Assembly: GCF_018446385.1 (NCBI RefSeq)
Contig: NC_056003.1
Location: 21,201,198-21,265,197 of the forward strand
Length of the DNA stretch: 64,000 nucleotides
DNA from: Zingiber officinale
Lineage: Eukaryota; Streptophyta; Magnoliopsida; Zingiberales; Zingiberaceae
Reading direction: 5' to 3'
The position numbers and the translations under genes were made by a program. Every line of letters starts with the position of its first letter. Position 1 is the stretch's first letter. The notes beneath the pieces are model-generated. The model worked only from the letters and a program-made list of their open reading frames with translations, was not told the origin of the DNA and made no database searches. This document shows, piece by piece, positions 50,020-61,511 of the stretch.

Positions 50020-51486
50020 CTAGCGTGATGGAATCACGCTCCTAGGAACCCAATACCTATTGGAGCTCATTGGGTTCACTAAGTATTCACTAGGGATGAC
50101 TTCCCTAGCAACCTTTCTAATGACCCTCCTAGGCTTTGAAGCCTTGGTCATTTGTGACTCATCAAGATCAACTCTAGGGGTGACTCCCCTTGTGACCTTG
50201 GTGATAGTCTTTCTAGCCCTAGATTTTGTTCCATAATCGAATGGAACATCATGGTAAGTGGGCTTGACCACTTGGGACTTAGGTTTGTGACCCAAACCTT
50301 TCTTGTCCTTGGACTTGGGTTTTTGACCCCTAGACCCTAGAGTCAAATCCTTAAGAGCCTTTTCTAGAGAGTCAAGTCTTGACCTCAAGACTTGATTTTC
50401 TTTCTCTAATACCTTAAGCTTTAATTTATCATTTTTCTTTGAGGTATTCCTAGGCATATGTCTAGATGATTTGGGATTTCTACCTAGATTTTCCTTAGCC
50501 TTAGATGGGTTAATTCTAGGGTTGGCTTTCCTAGTGTTATCCTTATCTAGGCTCACATGTTTGGCACCTAAGCATGTGTATTGATTTCTAATGTTATCAT
50601 GCTTACCATTATTAACAATAGCAATAAGGCTACTAGCATGTGTTCTATTTGAATTGCAAAAATGAGCCTTAGAGATTACCTTAGGGTTTGCCTTAGCTCC
50701 CCCTATCGATGTGCTCGTCTTCTTGTCCTTGTGAGGTTGCCTCCCCCTCGGACATTGGCTCCGATAATGTCCCCTTCGCTTGCATTGGAAGCACACCACG
50801 TGCTCCTTGCTCTTGCGTATTGGGACTCCGGCTTCCTTGATCTTTGGCGCCGGTGGAGTCTTCCTAACCCTCTTTGGACATTTACTCTTGTAGTGTCCAA
50901 ATTCCCTACACTCAAAGCACATTATGTGTAATTTATTTGAAATTGAAATGCTTGAGTTACCTAGGTTTGAGAGTGGATGAGAGCTCTCTTCTTCATCCCT
51001 TCCGGAGGTAGACGCTTCTTCTTCTTGCTCCGAACTTGAAAAAGAACTCTTCTCCTCTTCTTCTTTAGATGTTGAGTGACCCTCAACTTCTAAATCCATT
51101 CCTCCATGAAATGAGCTCCTTAGCTCACTTGACTCCTCTTCATGACTTGAAGTGGAGTTCTCCTCATGGAGCTTTGCCAAGTTATTCCACAACTCCTTGG
51201 CATCATTATATCCACCTATCCTACACAAAACATCATTAGGTAAAGAAAATTCAATGATTTTCGTTACCTCATCGTTGATGGTTGATTGGTGGATTTGCTC
51301 CTTCATCCACCTCTTCTTCTTGAGAGGTTTTCCTTCTTCATCCTCCGGAGGAGTGAAACCTACTTGCACACACCTCCAATTCTCAAGATTAGTCATAAGA
51401 AAATATTTCATTCTTACCTTCCAAAACGCGAAGTCGTCGCGATCGTAGAAGGGTGGAATCGTGATGTCCTCTCCGAGTTGATCCAT
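50020..51486 (-). CDS. Gag-like protein of the young LTR element (488 aa, whole frame)
   Basis: The UBN2/DUF4219-like N-terminal part covers about residues 10-110 (DFAFWKVRMKYFLM, AKELWNNLAKLHEE), followed by an acidic Ser/Glu-rich linker (about 112-170). Two CX2CX4HX4C zinc knuckles lie at 190-203 and 232-245, then a long lysine/arginine-rich region with SRLDSLEKALKDL that could form a short coiled coil. Family knowledge: such gag proteins package element RNA. The absence of pol means any movement needs enzymes from a relative. The related older element at 28989 has the same domain order. Confidence 0.88.
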   Translation of the reverse strand: MDQLGEDITIPPFYDRDDFAFWKVRMKYFLMTNLENWRCVQVGFTPPEDEEGKPLKKKRWMKEQIHQSTINDEVTKIIEFSLPNDVLCRIGGYNDAKELWNNLAKLHEENSTSSHEEESSELRSSFHGGMDLEVEGHSTSKEEEEKSSFSSSEQEEEASTSGRDEEESSHPLSNLGNSSISISNKLHIMCFECREFGHYKSKCPKRVRKTPPAPKIKEAGVPIRKSKEHVVCFQCKRRGHYRSQCPRGRQPHKDKKTSTSIGGAKANPKVISKAHFCNSNRTHASSLIAIVNNGKHDNIRNQYTCLGAKHVSLDKDNTRKANPRINPSKAKENLGRNPKSSRHMPRNTSKKNDKLKLKVLEKENQVLRSRLDSLEKALKDLTLGSRGQKPKSKDKKGLGHKPKSQVVKPTYHDVPFDYGTKSRARKTITKVTRGVTPRVDLDESQMTKASKPRRVIRKVAREVIPSEYLVNPMSSNRYWVPRSVIPSR

Positions 51487-51547
51487 CTCTAGCTTGTGCT
51501 CCCTCGGGTGTTAATCCGGCGAAGAGCGACCTTGCTATGATACCACT

Positions 51548-53183
51548 TGTTAGGACCGATGATCGCGGCTAGAGAGGGGGGTGTGAATAGCCGACCCTAA
51601 ATCTTCGTTTCTTTCTACAAGTCGAGTTAGCGCAGCGGAAAATAAAACAAAGAAACAAAGACAAGAAGATCAAACCTCAACACGCAGCGATGTAACGAGG
51701 TTCGGAGATAAACTCCTACTCCTCGGCGTGTCCGTAAGGTGGACGAAGCCTATCAATCCGTCGGTGGATGAGTCCCCGGAAAACCGGCTAATAACAACTC
51801 CTTCTGGGTGGAGAAACCTCGCCACAATAACTTGCAACAACAAGATAGAAATACAGCAAGAACTACAAACAATATGAATGTAAAACACCTTGCTTGCCTT
51901 CGACTGGTTTCCGTTGTCGAAGCAGCAACTTCATGGAAGAACAGCAGCAGCTGGCCAGCCGGGGAAGCTCACACGAAGCTTCACGAATCAGAGAGCTCAG
52001 CAAAGCTCAAGTGCAGCAAGAAGCAGAAGCAAGAAGGAAGAAGTAACTCTTAGAACAGTAGCTCCTCAACCCCTTTTATAACCTGCGAAGAAGACACAGA
52101 AGAAACTAGCCGTTGCTACGCAACGGCTAGGACGTGGACCGATCAGGCTTCATCCTGATCGGTCCACAAGGGTCCTGATCGGTCACAAGACCGATCAATC
52201 CCTTCCCTGATCGGTCATGTGGACCGATCAGGTCCTTCCCTGATCGGTCCCATGACCGATCAGGACCTTTCCCTCCCGAAGATGATCTCCTTCTGATCGA
52301 TCACTGATCGGTCTGCTGACCGATTAGATAAGCAGCAGAATGCTTCTGTTTGGTTACTGATCGGTCACCAGACCGATCAGATAACCCAGCGTATCACTGG
52401 ATCGGTCACCAGACCGATCCAAGTTTAGAGCTCCCAGCCCTAAACCCTACTTGGTCCCGAGAACGAGCTACCGAGCCCTCTCCGACTTCGTCCGGTCCAG
52501 AGAACGAGCTACTGAGCCCTCTCTGACCTAGTCCGAAGAACGAGCTACCGAGCCCTCTCCGACTTCGTCCGGTCCAGAGAACGAGCTACCGAGCCCTCTC
52601 TGACCTAGTCCGGAGAACGAGCTACCGAGCCCTCTCCGACTTCCATCCGGTCCAGAGAACGAGCTCCCGAGTCCTCTCTGACCTCAGTCCGGAGAACGAG
52701 CTACCGAGCTCTCTCCGACTTCCCATGCCAAGTTTCCATACTTGGACTTCTCCGTGCCAAGTCTCCATACTTGGATTTTTCCCGTTTCCCGTGCCAAGCT
52801 CCCTGCTTGGACTTTTCACCATGCCAAACTCCCTGCTTGGACTTTTCCCATGCCAAGCTCCCTGCTTGGACTTTTCCCGTGCCAAGCTCCCTGCTTGGAC
52901 TTTTCCGAGTCAAGTCAACTCACCTCGGGTCAACCAGGTTAACCTTGACCAAGGGTTGCACCCACAACCTCCCAAGTTTCTGTTCTTGTCAAACATCAAG
53001 ATACAACTTGAGTCAGGTCAACTCGAGTCAGGTCAACCAAGTCAACATTGACCTAAGGTTGCACTAACAATCTTCCATCAAAATACAACTCTTCTGTTTT
53101 CGTCAAACATCAAAATACAACTCTAGTCAGGTCAACTCGAGTCGGGTCAACCAGGTCAACCTTGACCTAAGGTTGCATCAACA
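51548..53183 (-). repeat. 5' LTR of the young gag-only element
   Basis: 1636 bp. It is longer than its partner mainly through extra repeat units: one more TGATCGGTCATGTGGACCGA-type unit near 52208-52240 and about three extra CAAGCTCCCTGCTTGGAC units near 52815-52900. Confidence 0.95.
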
Positions 53184-53386
53184 CAATGTTGATAGAAACA
53201 AACAACCTGTTCATCATGATCTTTTTCTATATAATGTATAATTAAAATAAAGAACTCCACCATATCAAATATATCTATCATACTGGTCCAAAAAGTCTTC
53301 TTTATCTCTATAATTGTCTACTTATTTATTTTTTCTATAATTATTTGTTATGTATCTTTACCATCTTGCTTAATGTTGTAATTTTA

Positions 53387-53388
<2 letters not shown>

Positions 53389-53417
<29 letters not shown>
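53389..53417. repeat. (TTA)n microsatellite
   Basis: About nine or ten uninterrupted trinucleotide units inside the CACTA element, just before its second frame. Confidence 0.9.
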
Positions 53418-53418
<1 letters not shown>

Positions 53419-53435
53419 TCAGGTACATATGAAAA

Positions 53436-55600
53436 ATGACAAACAAAAGATTTCAAAAGTTGATTAAGAATATCAGAAGGAATAATAGGTGTGACGATGA
53501 AGTTGAATCACAAGACACAACATCACATTCACCATCGGAAACCCAAAACAATGCACTAGAATCACAACAACATGATGAGGAGTTCCATGAGGAAGGTTGG
53601 AAATATATTTTTAATATATTTAATTAAGTTTAAAGCATGACAAAACAATCATATTTTGCATATATATATTTATCAGACGAAGATGCAGTGTTGCGTTCGC
53701 AGAGGCAGACGAATAGATGTGGGAGGACTATAATGAATGATGTTCATGCATTGCATCACGATGATTTGCTACATGTCACATTTAATGAAAGAGGCCAGTC
53801 TTATCACCAATATATGTGGGAGGACTATAATGAAGGATGCTCATGCATTGCATCACGATGATTTGCTACATGTCACATTTAATGAAAGAGGCCAGCCTTA
53901 TGGTGATTTACAGTCGGTACTAGCACATTATGGGGGGACAATAGCTTGGAATAGAGTTTTGTTGCCCCTTGATTATTTAGACTGGTGAAAAATTCCAAAG
54001 CATCGGTTGGAGGAGGCATGGAAACTTGTTATTGTAAGTTGAGAAGTACTTAATATCACACATGAATTTCAAACATTAACATATTTAATTTTATGCTTAT
54101 AGGCACGATTCATAATCTCCGATCAACACTGAGATTTTGTGATGCAAATGATGGGAGTTGCATGGAGGCAATGGAGGACCCAAGTTAAAGCTACATCTTC
54201 TGACTCAAATATCCCATTAGAGGAGCTTGTGTCTATTCGTCCTATTCCTCATGGTCTGCCTACAGAAGTCTAGGAAAGATTATGTGAGCACTAGAAGGTT
54301 ACTGAGGTAATCACGAGTATTGATAATTTTTTATATATAGTTATGGGTATTCCTAGTAAAACTTAAACTTTTTTTTTCAGAAAAGTTCAAAAATAAATCG
54401 AGAAAATGGAAAAAAAATAAAAAAGGAACTCATGCAAGGGACGAATAAGTATTGCTTCTCTGGAAGACAAATTTGTAAGTATCAAATCATATTTTTTTCT
54501 TTGCAACAAGTTTCATATTACGTATTTGTTGTTTAAACTTTGATGTTATAAATAGCTGGTGTTATATGCTTCCATGGTGTTGTAAAGTAACTATAGATTA
54601 ACAATGATATAGAATGTAGTTAAACTTTAAAGATATGTTGTTAACGATTGCTTCTACTTTTTCTTTTCATTTATTTTGTAATTTGTGAATGTGTGAATTA
54701 AGAGTATAAGTTTTGTTTGCAAAATTTTAACTGTCACATTTGTTGTATATGTGTTATTGTTCTTCTATTAGTTGAAAGAAAATGGTAGGAAGCCGACCCA
54801 TATCGAAATAATGCATTTGTGTCAAAGAAGTAAAAAAGAAAGGAGGTGCTCTAGTTGATGCTGAAGTCATACGCTATGAGGTACTGATTTATTACAATTT
54901 TTTTAAAATGGCTTTTGAATAAATTTTTCATTTAATTGATGTTTTGTTTGTTAGCATTTGCTGGATGAGACTGTGCAAATTCGCCTACAAGACATGCTTG
55001 AGGGAACACAAATAATAGAAGTGCATGAGGATGCATTTCGGTTATATTTTCTTTAAAATTTGATATCATTTTTGTTAAGGCTATTACAAAATGTATATCT
55101 ATTAATTATAAATTTTATGCGGTGATGTATTCGGAACTGAGCATTCTGGTCGAGTTCGATGTCTAGGAGAAGGAGCACTACCTAGCCAAATCTTCCCTGA
55201 ACAATGTAAACATAGCTCATTATATTCTGCAATAGGCAAAACTATCACTCCACTACGGATATGATAGATAAATTCAAAACAATGCAAGAACAAATGAACA
55301 AAGATATGGAGATGCGTAAATCACAATTGCGAGTAGAAATGGAGGCACAAAAAGCACAATTTCAAATAGAAATGGATCGAATGAGACAAATGCAATATCA
55401 GTTTGAAAGTTTTACACGTGTTATGCAGAGTACGGTACATGGAACTACTGGAGGGTCTAATGGACCTGAATTGTTACCAACACAGGTATTTACATATTAT
55501 ATAATATCAAATTAACATGTTGGTTACTCGTTCAAATCTATGATTTTAATTTTGATTTATTTTTACAGATGGCAATTGTAATGGCAAACATCATTTAGAA
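53436..55600 (+). pseudogene. Second CACTA frame (plant En/Spm Ptta-type), degenerate, several exons
   Basis: 53436-53627 encodes a basic N-terminus (FQKLIKNIRRNNR) and Ser/Gln-rich stretch. After a gap, 53720-53990 gives LLHVTFNERGQPYGD and GTIAWNRVLLPLDYLDW. 54090-54310 has a W-rich block (MGVAWRQWRTQVKA). 54390-54480 has NRENGKKIKK. 55261-55515 is strongly predicted coiled coil (Met/Gln/Glu-rich). The order resembles the tnpA-like second protein of plant CACTA elements. A 97 bp tandem duplication (units from 53721 and 53818) and stops (for example at 53985-53987) show decay. Confidence 0.7.
53721..53903. repeat. 97 bp tandem duplication in the second CACTA frame
   Basis: Unit begins GGGAGGACTATAATGAA at 53721 and again at 53818; the second copy is partial and differs at a few bases. 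Confidence 0.9.
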
Positions 55601-56802
55601 ACACATGCATGCCACATCAAATCCAAAAAAAAATGATACCTCTCCCAGAAGATTCATCTGATAATTAGATATTGAAGGAAAAATATATTTTAGTTTGTGC
55701 CTTCATTTGTAATCATTAGTATGCTTTTGTTTGTAGAATTTCATGCTTCTTGAAACTTAGATACTCATTCGTGGATTGTTGGATTTTGTTTGGTTTATAT
55801 CCTAGTAAATGACAATTCATTTTTGTTATATTTTTGTTATTTTTTAGTTATTTCTCTTAGATGTACCATGTTTTTCCCATTGTGGAGTTGCTTGTGCAGT
55901 AGGAACGGAATAGAAAAATCTAAAAATTTTTTTTTTAAATGACTTCTGAAGCGGTTAACAACCACTCTTAGAAGGGAAAATATATTGCAGTGCCTATGGC
56001 TATACAATTGGTTTACAACAGCTTCAGAAGTTTGTACAAGCGTTTTGAATAACCGCTCCTATATATTAATTTGAAGCGTTAGTTAACTGCCTCAAGAACA
56101 AAGCAACCACAGCGCTAGAAAACCGAATGTGATGCATGTTTATAGGTCCGGTTATCAACCACTTCCAAAGACTAGAAACACCAATGGTTAAACAACCGCT
56201 TCTGTGACTACCTGTTGGAGTTGTTTATAACCGCTTCGAATAATGCTTTTAGGAGCGGTTATTCTTGTTTCACCATCGACTGTTGTTGTGGTACAATAGA
56301 TGCTAGGAGCGGATGAAATTGAGCTAGTAATGGAACCACTTAAAATTTATTTGAAGCGGTTAGAATACGCTTCGAAAGGTCCCAAAAACTGGTTCTAAAG
56401 CCCTTGTTTTTTTGTAGTGACGTCGCACGCCTCCTTCTCATCTGCTCGCGTACTCTTCCGCAGCACCTTGTCCCTCGAATGCACTGAGCCCGTCTGCTCT
56501 CTCCCTTACCGTCCTTCTCGCTAGCTGTGTATTTTGTTCGACGTCTTGTTCTCCTAAGTTCCTACACACTTAGACGCATGGTTAAACACAATAGAACCTA
56601 ACCTAATTTGGTTGATCACATCAAAACTACCTTGGGGTACCAACACTTATAACTAAGGGATGTTGGGCTTCTGTGCCATCCACCTCAAGTGTTTATTGAT
56701 TTACCCTGCTGACCGGTGGAAAACTTTCATGGGATCAGACCAATCATCACAGGCTCAACATTAATTACCCCGCCTGATTAATCATTTCTAGGAAGAAAAT
56801 TG

Positions 56803-57480
56803 ATCATAAAATATGTGCACAATTTATATGGTGGTGTTTCCAGAAGTGAACATGAGATACATCCACAGCGCTTCCATTTTTTCTCTCTTTGTTTTTTTAA
56901 AATATAATAATGCCCACCGTAACAGCAAGCTATTGCAAGGCAACATCGATAAACTATATGTTGATGTTTCTCCGCGGCATGTGTTTGTGAGTTTAGTTTG
57001 TTCTATGACTTATCTTGAACAAATGTTTACTCAACAATCAGATAAATCACCAAAAACCAGTACCTTTTCGTCTAAGCACACTTCTCGATCTACAAATAGA
57101 AAAATAGTAATTCAATATCTAGATGCGAAAATCCACCCTAAAAAGGTGTATTAGTAAAGAAAAGGTAAAATCCCAACATGAGCCTGATATGAATCGTATC
57201 AGGCCCAACATAGGTCTAATATGGTTTCATATCAGACCCAACATGAGTCTGATATAGTTTCATATCAGGCCCATATTGGTATTTTTTAGTCAATTGTTTC
57301 ATTAATACTTTACAAGTTTCGAGAAGCTAAAATAAGCAATGGATAAAACCGTTTGACTTCTTTCTTGCAACCTCAGAAATCTACAAGACCTAAACTAGGT
57401 CCAATCGGACTTGTCTAGATCCATTAGTGAGTTTCGGTCAAAATCCACTGATGGACCTAGACATGTCCGATTGGACCTAT
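56803..57480. repeat. Palindromic repeat block, middle (arm A1 second piece and first half-unit)
   Basis: 56803-57170 matches the reverse complement of about 60940-61300. From 57170 on come the TGATATGATTTCATATCAGGC-type dyads and a second dyad centred near 57440 (TCCACTGATGGACCTAGACA). The frame at 56813-57154 lies wholly in the inverted repeat and has no recognised domain. Confidence 0.85.
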
Positions 57481-59888
57481 TGTTGGTTGCTACTCGGAAA
57501 GCCTATAGGTTCCACTGTACAAAAATTTTGTACAAAGATCTGAACCTTTTCCTAGCTACCATGTGTTCTTTTAAATTAAATTTTGGATCTCCTGCGGAAC
57601 TTAACACGTTTGATCCAAAACTTAATCTATTTGTTCTTTTAGGTTTTGACTTGGATCTCCTGCGGAACTTAACACGTTCGACCCAAGTCTCCTTAAGTTA
57701 TTAATTCCATTAAATATTAATTTCCATAAAAGGTTCCCAGTACTGACGTGGCGAGGCACATGGCCTTCTTGGATATGGGAGCAACCACCACCGACTAGAC
57801 AAAACCTTTAATAGAAAGCTAATATTTAATTTCCTAAAATAACTTTAGGTTAACCAAAGAGAACAATCAAATCACAAGGAAAAGAAAGAAACAAAAGAAC
57901 ACAACTTCGAAAAAACATATTCGAAATACTAGAACGTAAGCCTCTTGTATTTGGTATTATTTCCATAAATAACTAGCATGATGCGGAAATAGAAATTACT
58001 AGTTATACCTTGTAGAAAAACCTCTTGATCTTCTACCGTATTCCTCTTCTAACCTCGGACGTTGTGTGGGCAACGATCTACCAAGATGAGAAACCACCAA
58101 CCACCAACCACCTTCTTCTTCTCCAAGCAAGGTTCGGCCACAAAGGAAGAACTTTACCAAAGAAGAAAATCAAAATACTAACCAAGCTCCAAGAGATGCT
58201 AGCTTTCTCTCCTTCTTCTTCTTCTTCTCCAAGTAGTATCCGGCCACCACAAGAACTCCAAGAGAGATGAAGTATTCGGCCACCACAAGAGGAAGAGAGG
58301 GAGAGAGTAATGGCCGGCCACAACACCAAGGAGAAAGGGAGAGAAAACAATAGAGGTTGTGTCTTGTGAAGGCACCCTCACCCCTTCTTTTATATTCCTT
58401 GGCCTAGGCAAATTAGGAAATTTAATTACAATAAAATTTCCTTAATTTCCTTGACATGATTTATTTGAGAAAAATAAAATAAAATTTCCCAAATAAACTC
58501 TAATGGCCGGCCACATCAAGAGGAAGCAAATTGGACAAGTTTTTAATCAACAATTAAAACTTTCCTTATTTGTTTCCGGAAATTTTAAAAAATAAAATTT
58601 CTCTTTAAAAATCTCTTCATGGTTAATAAAAGGAAATATCTATAATTTTAATTTTATTAACATGTGAATAATTTTAAAGAGAAAATAAAAAACTCTCCAA
58701 TCTACAAATAAGGAAAGAGATCTAATCTCTTTCTTTAATCTTTTGTAAATCTTTTACAAGAGAGATATTTTAATTTTAATTCTCTTTAAATTATATCTTC
58801 CACATAATAATAAAATCTAAAATTAAATTTCTTTTTTATTTAATTATGGCCGGCCCTACTAGCTTGGATTCAAGCTAGGGCCGGCCACCTTAAACCCAAG
58901 CTTAGGCCCACCTTGGTCCCAAGCTTAGCCGGCCCCCTTTAGGTGGGTATAGAAGGTGGGTATATGTGGGTATAGTACTCTATAAATAAGAGGCTACGAT
59001 AGGGACCGAGAGGAGGAATTGGTTTTGGTCTCCGATAAAATTAAGCATCCCATGTTGCCGAACACACAACTTAATTTTATCAATGATAATTCATTCCACT
59101 AGAGAACTATCATTGAACTACCGCACCAATCCCAAATTACATTTTTGGGCTCCTTCTTATTATGAGTGTGTTAATCTCCCTGTGTTTAAGATATCGAATG
59201 TCCACTAATTAAGTGAGTTACTGACAACTCATTTAATTAATATCTAAGTCCAAGAGTAGTACCACTCAGCCTTATTATCATGTCGGACTAAGTCCACCTG
59301 CAGGGTTTAACATGATAATCTTTATGAGCTCCTCTTGAGGACATTATCAACCTAGTATCACTAGGACACAGTTTCCTTCTATAATCAACAACACACACTA
59401 TGAGTAATACCATTTCCCAATTTATCGGGTTTATTGATTCATCGAACTAAATCTCACCCATTGATAAATTAAAGAAATAAATATCAAACATATGTGCTTG
59501 TTATTATATTAGGATTAAGAGCACACACTTCCATAATAACTGAGGTCTTTGTTCTTTTATAAAGTCAGTATAAAAGGAACGACCTCAAATGGTCCTACTC
59601 AATACACTCTGAGTGTACTAGTGTAATTATATAGTCAAGATAAACTAATACCTAATTACACTACGACCTTCTAATGGTTTGTTCCTTTCCATTCTGGTCG
59701 TGAGCTACTGTTTATAATTTATAAGGTACTGATAACATCATCTTCTGTATGTGACACCACATACTATGTTATCTATAATATAAATTAAATGAACAACTAC
59801 AAAACAAATGTAGATAATTAGACCAAATGTGATTCTTTATTCATAATGAATGTTTACAAAGCTTAGGCTTTCAGTATACACTCCAACA
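57481..59888 (-). mobile_element. Solo LTR (2.4 kb), same family as 35655-38273, reverse orientation
   Basis: On the - strand it reads TGTTGGAGTGTATACTGAAAG...GTAGCAACCAACA. It is flanked by CCTAT at 57476-57480 and 59889-59893. It shares with the other copy its ends, the AAAGAATCACATT start region, the GGCCGGCCAC repeats and the TATA-containing segment. No internal region. It interrupts a repeat unit of the palindromic block. Confidence 0.92.
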
Positions 59889-60934
59889 CCTATTACATGT
59901 CTTGTGAATTTTTGAGGTTGCAAGGAGTCAGGCAATGTCATCCATTGCTTATTTCAATATCTTGAGAGGTGTTAAAATGTTATTGGAAGAATCGGTCAAA
60001 AAATTCCAATGTGGGCTTGATATGAATCTTATTAAGCTCACGTTTGGCCTTATATGATTTCATATCAACCCCACGTATAATTCCATATCAGGTCCAACGT
60101 GAGTCTGATATGATTCCATATCAAACTTACGTAGAAATTTTTTAACCAATTGTTCCATTAATAGTTTAACATCTCCTGAAATGTCGAACTAACAAATGGA
60201 TATCATCGTTGGACTCCTTGTAGCATCAGAAATCTATAGGACCTAAAATAGATCAAATTGGACATGTCTAGGTCCATCAATGGGTGTGATCGAAATCCAC
60301 TAATAGACTAAGACAAGTCTGATTTAACCCATTTTAGGTCATGTGGATTTCAAAGGTTGCAAGGAGTCAAATGATACTATCCATTGCTTATTTTGGCATC
60401 TCAATAGGTGTTAAAATGTTATTGGAAGAATCAACTAAAAAATCCCAACGTGAGCCCGATATGAATCATATCAAACCCACATTGGGCCTGATATTATTTC
60501 ATATTAGGCCCACGTTGGGCATAATATAATTTCATATCAAGCCTAAAGTGATCATGATATGATTCATATCAGGTCCACATTAGGATTTTTTTAGCCGATT
60601 GTTCCATTAATATTCAAACACCTCCTGGTAAGTAGAAATAAACAATGGATAACACTATTTGACTGATTGCAACCTTAGAAATTCATAGGATCTGAAATGG
60701 ATCAAATCGGACTTGTCTAGGCCTATTAGTGGATTTTGGTCAAAATCTACTAATGGACCTAGATAAGTCCGATTTGACTCATTTCAAGTTTTATAGATTT
60801 TTGAGGTTATAAGGAGTCAAATATTATTATCCATTACTTATTTTGGCTTCTCAGAAGGTGTTAAAATGTTAATAGAACAATTAGTTAAAAAATACCAATG
60901 TGGGCCTGATATAATTCGGGCTCCCGTTGGGATT
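59889..60934. repeat. Palindromic repeat block, about 447 bp units
   Basis: Each unit has two dyads: one of the type CCCACGTTGGGCCTGATATG with its mirror, and one of the type GGTCCATTAGTGGATTTTG with its mirror. The second dyad centres near 60290 and 60740, and (removing the solo LTR) near 57440, giving a period of about 447 bp. Copies are perhaps 80-85% alike by eye. Confidence 0.85.
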
Positions 60935-61511
60935 TTACCTCTTCTTTATTAATACACTTTTTTTAGGATGGATTTTCGTGTCTAGACATCGAGTTTCTAT
61001 TTTTCTATTTGTAGATCGAGAAGTATTTTTAGATGAAAGTGTACTGCTTTTTAGTGATTTGTTTGATTGTTGAGTAAACATTTCTTCAAGATAAAGTCAC
61101 AGAACAAACTGAACTTACAAACACATGTTGCCGAGAAACATCCATATTTAGTTTATCCATGTTGTCTTGCAACAGCTTGCTGTTATGGTGGGCTTTTTTT
61201 CATTTTAAAAAATAAAGAGAAAAAAATAGAGGTGTGATGTGGATGTATCTCATGTTCACTTCTAAAAACACTTCCACATAAATTATGCATAGATTTTAGG
61301 ACCAATATTCTTTCTAGAAAGACAAGAGGGGAAAATGATCTACGTTGTATATTTGCTATTAAATGCAATAAGTGGAATCTTTATTCAAAGCAAATTCTAA
61401 AATGCATCCACAGTTAGCGATGTCTATTACCAGGTTGAATCAAAATTGGACTTTTATTTATATATTGATAATTTCTAAATATTATTGTGATTTTATGATT
61501 GTGATATGATT
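60935..61511. repeat. Inverted copy of the A1 segment (arm A2)
   Basis: About 577 bp matching the reverse complement of 38927-39142 plus 56803-57170 (584 bp together). It lacks the SINE and all that nested in it. It breaks the phase of the 447 bp array. Confidence 0.88.

Larger units (their letters stand above)
46883..53183 (-). mobile_element. Young gag-only LTR retroelement nested in the CACTA transposon
   Basis: 6301 bp with TG...CA ends and an exact 5 bp target duplication CAATG (46878-46882 and 53184-53188). LTRs are 1515 and 1636 bp; outside tandem-repeat tracts I see only a handful of base differences, so insertion is recent. On the - strand a primer site TGGTATCATAGC follows the LTR at 51547, and the polypurine tract AAAAAGGGGGAGAT precedes the LTR at 48397. 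One whole gag-like frame (50020-51486) is present; no pol is visible in the remaining 1.6 kb. It looks structurally whole as a non-autonomous element. Confidence 0.95.
42886..56419 (+). mobile_element. CACTA (En/Spm) DNA transposon, decayed, hosting an LTR element
   Basis: Terminal inverted repeats CACTACAAAAAAA at 42886 and TTTTTTTGTAGTG ending at 56419, with 3 bp flanks ATG (42883-42885) and ACG (56420-56422). The uninterrupted LTR at 39255-40164 reads straight through this point (cagaaatgtcgcgc). Subterminal AGCGGTTA-type repeats occur at both ends (42960-43090 and 55940-56390). It has a TNP2-type transposase on the left and a second plant En/Spm-type frame on the right. It is 13.5 kb in total, of which 6.3 kb is the later LTR element 46883-53183. 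Confidence 0.93.
39255..56645 (-). mobile_element. Gag-only copia-like LTR element hosting a CACTA transposon
   Basis: Left LTR 39255-40164, internal 40165-42176, right LTR 42177-42885 plus 56420-56645. Ends are TG...CA with near-identical 5 bp flanks CTTCT (39250-39254) and CTTAT (56646-56650). On the - strand a primer site resembling initiator tRNA-Met (TGGTATTAGAGC) adjoins the LTR at 42176, and the polypurine tract (AAAAAAGGGAGAGAT) adjoins 40165. Only gag-like sequence is seen inside. LTRs differ at roughly one base in ten, so it is the oldest of the three LTR insertions in this nest. It is broken. Confidence 0.9.
39143..56784 (+). mobile_element. SINE (tRNA-derived), split by a nested LTR element
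   Basis: The SINE consists of 39143-39254 and 56646-56784, about 250 bp. It is flanked by an 18-base direct repeat TTTCTAGGAAGAAAATTG at 39125-39142 and 56785-56802, typical of LINE-driven insertion. Its head GCCCCGGGGCTATGGTGCAG begins a pol III A-box-like stretch with TAAGAGCGCTCAG, and a B-box-like AGTTTGATTCCC follows. Everything between 39255 and 56645 inserted later. The inverted-repeat partner at about 61300 lacks it, which confirms the empty site. Confidence 0.85.

Noticed and set aside
56813-57154. 113-codon frame beside the SINE
   Set aside because: It lies in the inverted-repeat segment; the other arm does not keep it open and no family is recognised.
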